A DNA stretch of 15,353 nt from Lachnospiraceae bacterium (GTDB taxonomy: Bacteria > Bacillota > Clostridia > Lachnospirales > Lachnospiraceae), in the NCBI GenBank assembly GCA_009774535.1, contig VSNY01000089.1, forward strand, positions 1 to 15,353, written 5' to 3'. Shown piece after piece: positions 12,769 through 15,353 of the stretch. Under the pieces are notes generated by a model, which was not told the DNA's origin, did no database searches, and saw nothing but the letters and a program-made list of their open reading frames with translations. The position numbers were made by a program, and so were the translations under genes. Positions within the stretch are counted from its first letter, which is position 1. Each line of letters starts with the position of its first letter.

Positions 12769-15093
12769 TCACTGCTGCAGCTTTATGGTATCCACAATGG
12801 ACAATTGCCCAATTCTTTTGATTGGCCGCCGAATCGCCAGCGCCGCAGAGCCAAAACATAGCATGACGATCAGCAGCAGGGAGGCAACTGGAAGCTGCCA
12901 GGCGCCTCCCCATTTATCTGCAATCAGGAACTGGAACATCATCTTATTCAACGGCAATCCCAGTACACATCCGGTAACACATCCTAAGACTGCATAGGCA
13001 GCTGCCTCTGCAGCAATCATCTTATAGATCTGCCCGGCTCCCATTCCAATGGAACGCATCACGCCATACTGTCTGGTCCTTGCCGCCACGCTGGCATTCA
13101 TACTGTTAAAGATATTGAACACGGTGATCAGCGCAATGATGAGCAGGAACCCATAAATAAATACCGCACCTGTATAGTAGGAACTCTGGGATTCCGAATT
13201 TGACAGCCGTTTATCTGCAATGGAGACATCAGATGGAAGCAGGCCCCGTATTGCCGATACTGTCTCATCCGTGCCGCTGCCTGCAAGCTGTATATCCACA
13301 GCTGCATAGCCTGCCGCACCGATGCTCTCCGTAAACAGCTGTTCTGAGCATATGATGTATCCAAGGCTTCCCGCTTCACTTGATGCATTTGCAGAAGAAA
13401 GAATTCCCGCAATCCTCACCTGTTTCTCCCCCAAAGGCGTATGGAGCGTCACGGTATCCCCGGTCTTCCATTGCATGCCATCCCGGTAGGACACTAAGAT
13501 ATCCCCGGCTCCTCCCGAAACCGCATCGATATTTTCCCCATTCAGTTCCTCTTTTGCCCATTTGAACTGATTCTCTTCATAGGAAACCAGCGTGGCCATT
13601 CCGCTCTCGGTATCGGAGGAAACAGATAAGCCGCCGTATTCCATTCTGCCAAAAGCACGCTTCACACCATCAACGGCTTCGATTTCTTCTATGACAGAAG
13701 TTTCCAGCCCTGCAGCGGCTGTCACAGATACGTCCCCCGCCCATGGGGCTAATGCAGGCATGCTCTGGCCCAGGAAGACGACCATCACCTGGAAAGCAAG
13801 GAAAAGCATGATGCTGATGGCAAAGGAACAGGTCATCAGGAATAAATTCTTTTTCCCTGACAACGCATGGAACATGCCCATGCCTGTTTCCACATGAAAC
13901 AGCTTCGTATTTGCCGCACGCTTATTCTGTGTAAGCTGAGAATTGCCGCTGATCGCCGTGACAGGCGAAACCCTGGAAGCCTTTTTTGCCGGGGAAAGAG
14001 AGGCAAGAAATACAATCAGGAAACCCACCACAATTCCCGTTAGTATACCGATCATACTGAATTCAAATAGTGGAACCTCTGAAAACCGGTCACCGCTGAT
14101 GGATTTCAACAGCAGACAGGCAGCCCAGGTCACGATCTGTCCTGCCAGCAGGCCGACAGGCACACCCCTGGCGCTCTGACGAAGCCCCTGAAGAACCACA
14201 AAATACTTTACCTGTTTCCCGGATGCCCCAAGGCAGCGCAGCAGCCCATAAAATTGTATTCTCTCCAATACATTTGTGTTAAAACTTGCGGAGATCATCA
14301 CCGTCCCCGCAATCAACACAAGGAAGACAAGGATTGCAGCAATCAGATAGAGAGCCTGCATGATATTGCTTTCGCTTTGTCCCATCAATCCTAACAAGGC
14401 AGTATTCTCTGAGATCTGGCCGTCTGAAAGGCCATATTGGTTTTTGATCTGCTTTATGGCTTCCTGGATGTGGACGCCATCCTTAAACTGAATACGGTAG
14501 GTGGTTCCGTCTGCTGCGTTTTCATCCGCAATAGCAAGAAACCCCTCTTCGCATAGCGCCATCCCACAGATATCCGCTTTCAGCATGGAGCCCATATCCG
14601 CAAGGGTTCCGGTAATCCGGTATTGTTTTTGTGAGCCGTCCGGAACCGTAACCGTCACGTAATCGCCAATGGACAGACCCATCTGCCCCATAGCGTTTTC
14701 ATTCAGCAGTGCCTCATCCGGCAAGGAGGGGTATGCCCCGGCCGTCATATCCATTTCAGTCAGGGATTCCATGGTTTCTTCCTTTGCCCCCACAAAGCTG
14801 ACGGCTTTGCCGGATAACATCCCCGTGCTGCCCTGGTAGCCCCATCCTGATAAAGCCACGTCAACCCTTGCCGATACCAGTTCTGCCGTCTCCTCTCCCA
14901 CATCATGGAGCGCCGCATGGTACTCGCCATTGGTTTTAATAAAATAATTCTTCTGGGAGCGCACCGCCATATCCGCCATACTGAAAATCGCCGTCACAAG
15001 GCAAACCGAAAGCGTAATACACAGCACGGAGATCCTGTTATTTTTGCGGTGAACCCTTTCATACTGGGGTATCAGTCCAAGATAGCTTTTCAT
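12769..15093 (-). CDS. ABC transporter permease, MacB/FtsX-type, duplicated
   Basis: 774 aa with a duplicated architecture. TM1 at about 21-43, extracytoplasmic domain 1 at about 45-243, TM2-TM4 at about 245-270, 300-330 and 345-367, TM5 at about 418-442, extracytoplasmic domain 2 at about 443-640, and TM6-TM8 at about 643-665, 695-717 and 735-755. Both halves contain the conserved FtsX coupling stretch, F/Y-G-L/V-x-R-x-x-G (YGLLRCLGAS near 282-291 and YGVMRSIGMG near 676-685). The start overlaps the ATPase stop (ATGA), so they are made together. Such pairs export or respond to peptides, lipids or antimicrobials in Firmicutes; the substrate is unknown here. It lacks an intact two-component regulator beside it in this window. 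Confidence 0.92.
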   Translation of the reverse strand: MKSYLGLIPQYERVHRKNNRISVLCITLSVCLVTAIFSMADMAVRSQKNYFIKTNGEYHAALHDVGEETAELVSARVDVALSGWGYQGSTGMLSGKAVSFVGAKEETMESLTEMDMTAGAYPSLPDEALLNENAMGQMGLSIGDYVTVTVPDGSQKQYRITGTLADMGSMLKADICGMALCEEGFLAIADENAADGTTYRIQFKDGVHIQEAIKQIKNQYGLSDGQISENTALLGLMGQSESNIMQALYLIAAILVFLVLIAGTVMISASFNTNVLERIQFYGLLRCLGASGKQVKYFVVLQGLRQSARGVPVGLLAGQIVTWAACLLLKSISGDRFSEVPLFEFSMIGILTGIVVGFLIVFLASLSPAKKASRVSPVTAISGNSQLTQNKRAANTKLFHVETGMGMFHALSGKKNLFLMTCSFAISIMLFLAFQVMVVFLGQSMPALAPWAGDVSVTAAAGLETSVIEEIEAVDGVKRAFGRMEYGGLSVSSDTESGMATLVSYEENQFKWAKEELNGENIDAVSGGAGDILVSYRDGMQWKTGDTVTLHTPLGEKQVRIAGILSSANASSEAGSLGYIICSEQLFTESIGAAGYAAVDIQLAGSGTDETVSAIRGLLPSDVSIADKRLSNSESQSSYYTGAVFIYGFLLIIALITVFNIFNSMNASVAARTRQYGVMRSIGMGAGQIYKMIAAEAAAYAVLGCVTGCVLGLPLNKMMFQFLIADKWGGAWQLPVASLLLIVMLCFGSAALAIRRPIKRIGQLSIVDTIKLQQ

Positions 15094-15353
15094 CTCGCCG
15101 CCACCCCCAGATCCTTCAGCCTGCCGTCCGTCATGCGCAGTACCCGATCCGTTGCATCCGCATGGTTCTCATTGTGGGTGATCATCAGGATTGTCTGCCT
15201 GTACTTGGCCGACATGGATTTTAAGAGAGTGATGACCTCCTGGCTGTTTCTGGAATCCAGATTTCCGGTCGGCTCGTCTGCCATGATGATTGCGGGGCGG
15301 GCAGCCAGCGCCCTTCCGATTGCCACCCTCTGCTGCTGGCCTCCGCTTAGTTC
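15090..15353 (-). CDS. ABC transporter ATP-binding protein, partial (5' end outside window)
   Basis: C-terminal 87 residues, open to the right edge of the window. Visible motifs are the ABC signature LSGGQQQRVAIGRAL, Walker B with catalytic glutamate in IIMADEPTGNLD, and the H-loop histidine in MITHN. The GNLD and THN pattern places it in the MacB/LolD/BceA group. The Walker A motif and Q-loop lie beyond 15353. The annotated internal GTG at 15326 is not the start, because the signature continues upstream of it. The stop overlaps the permease start as ATGA, giving translational coupling. Confidence 0.93.
   Translation of the reverse strand, partial: ELSGGQQQRVAIGRALAARPAIIMADEPTGNLDSRNSQEVITLLKSMSAKYRQTILMITHNENHADATDRVLRMTDGRLKDLGVAAR

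Noticed and set aside
15090..15326. Reading the ABC ATPase as a complete 78-aa gene from GTG
   Set aside because: The signature motif LSGGQ lies upstream of that GTG in the same frame and the frame is open to the window edge, so the gene is partial.
1..15353. CRISPR arrays, tRNA or rRNA genes
   Set aside because: No regularly spaced repeats were seen, and no tRNA cloverleaf or rRNA sequence was recognised on either strand by eye. In particular, the integration site is not at a tRNA gene.

Overview
The window looks like the chromosome of a low-to-mid GC Gram-positive anaerobe, most likely Lachnospiraceae/Clostridia. The basis is strong GGAGG-type ribosome binding sites, the Clostridia-type hybrid kinase, a DUF1349 protein, a subtilase tail of clostridial type, tandem large serine recombinases, and small Tn916-like regulatory proteins. 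No taxonomic marker gene is present, so this is inference.

The left part (about 1-5215) reads as resident chromosome. A 120-bp MITE-like element lies at 6-125, with perfect 14-bp terminal inverted repeats and flanking CAATA direct repeats. A two-gene phosphorelay operon on the minus strand follows: a hybrid histidine kinase with HAMP, PAS, HisKA, ATPase, receiver and Hpt domains, coupled by an ATGA overlap to a stand-alone receiver. Divergent from it is a DUF1349 protein; the shared intergenic region carries an extended -10 promoter and two tandem repeats 20 bp apart. After a small CxxC ORF comes the 3' end (about 44 codons, minus strand) of an S8 subtilase gene, cut off abruptly near 5216-5225.

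The right part (about 5220 to beyond 15353) reads as one end of an integrative mobile element that split that subtilase gene. Its boundary gene set is three consecutive, overlapping large serine recombinases (minus strand, promoter at 10277-10305). Upstream are a DUF6870 protein, a decayed ORF, an HTH_16-type conjugative-element protein interrupted by an amber codon, a sigma-70 region 4 protein with a leader ORF and an attenuator-like hairpin, and a small Cys-rich ORF. Then comes cargo: a broken, chimeric OmpR-type response regulator DNA-binding domain and an intact MacB/FtsX-type ABC permease coupled to an ATPase that runs off the right edge.

All element genes lie on the minus strand, so transcription runs from cargo through regulation to recombination, ending at the attachment junction. 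The three recombinases keep their visible catalytic residues, while several accessory genes show nonsense or frameshift lesions. The element end therefore looks recombination-competent but partly decayed in its regulatory/conjugation part.
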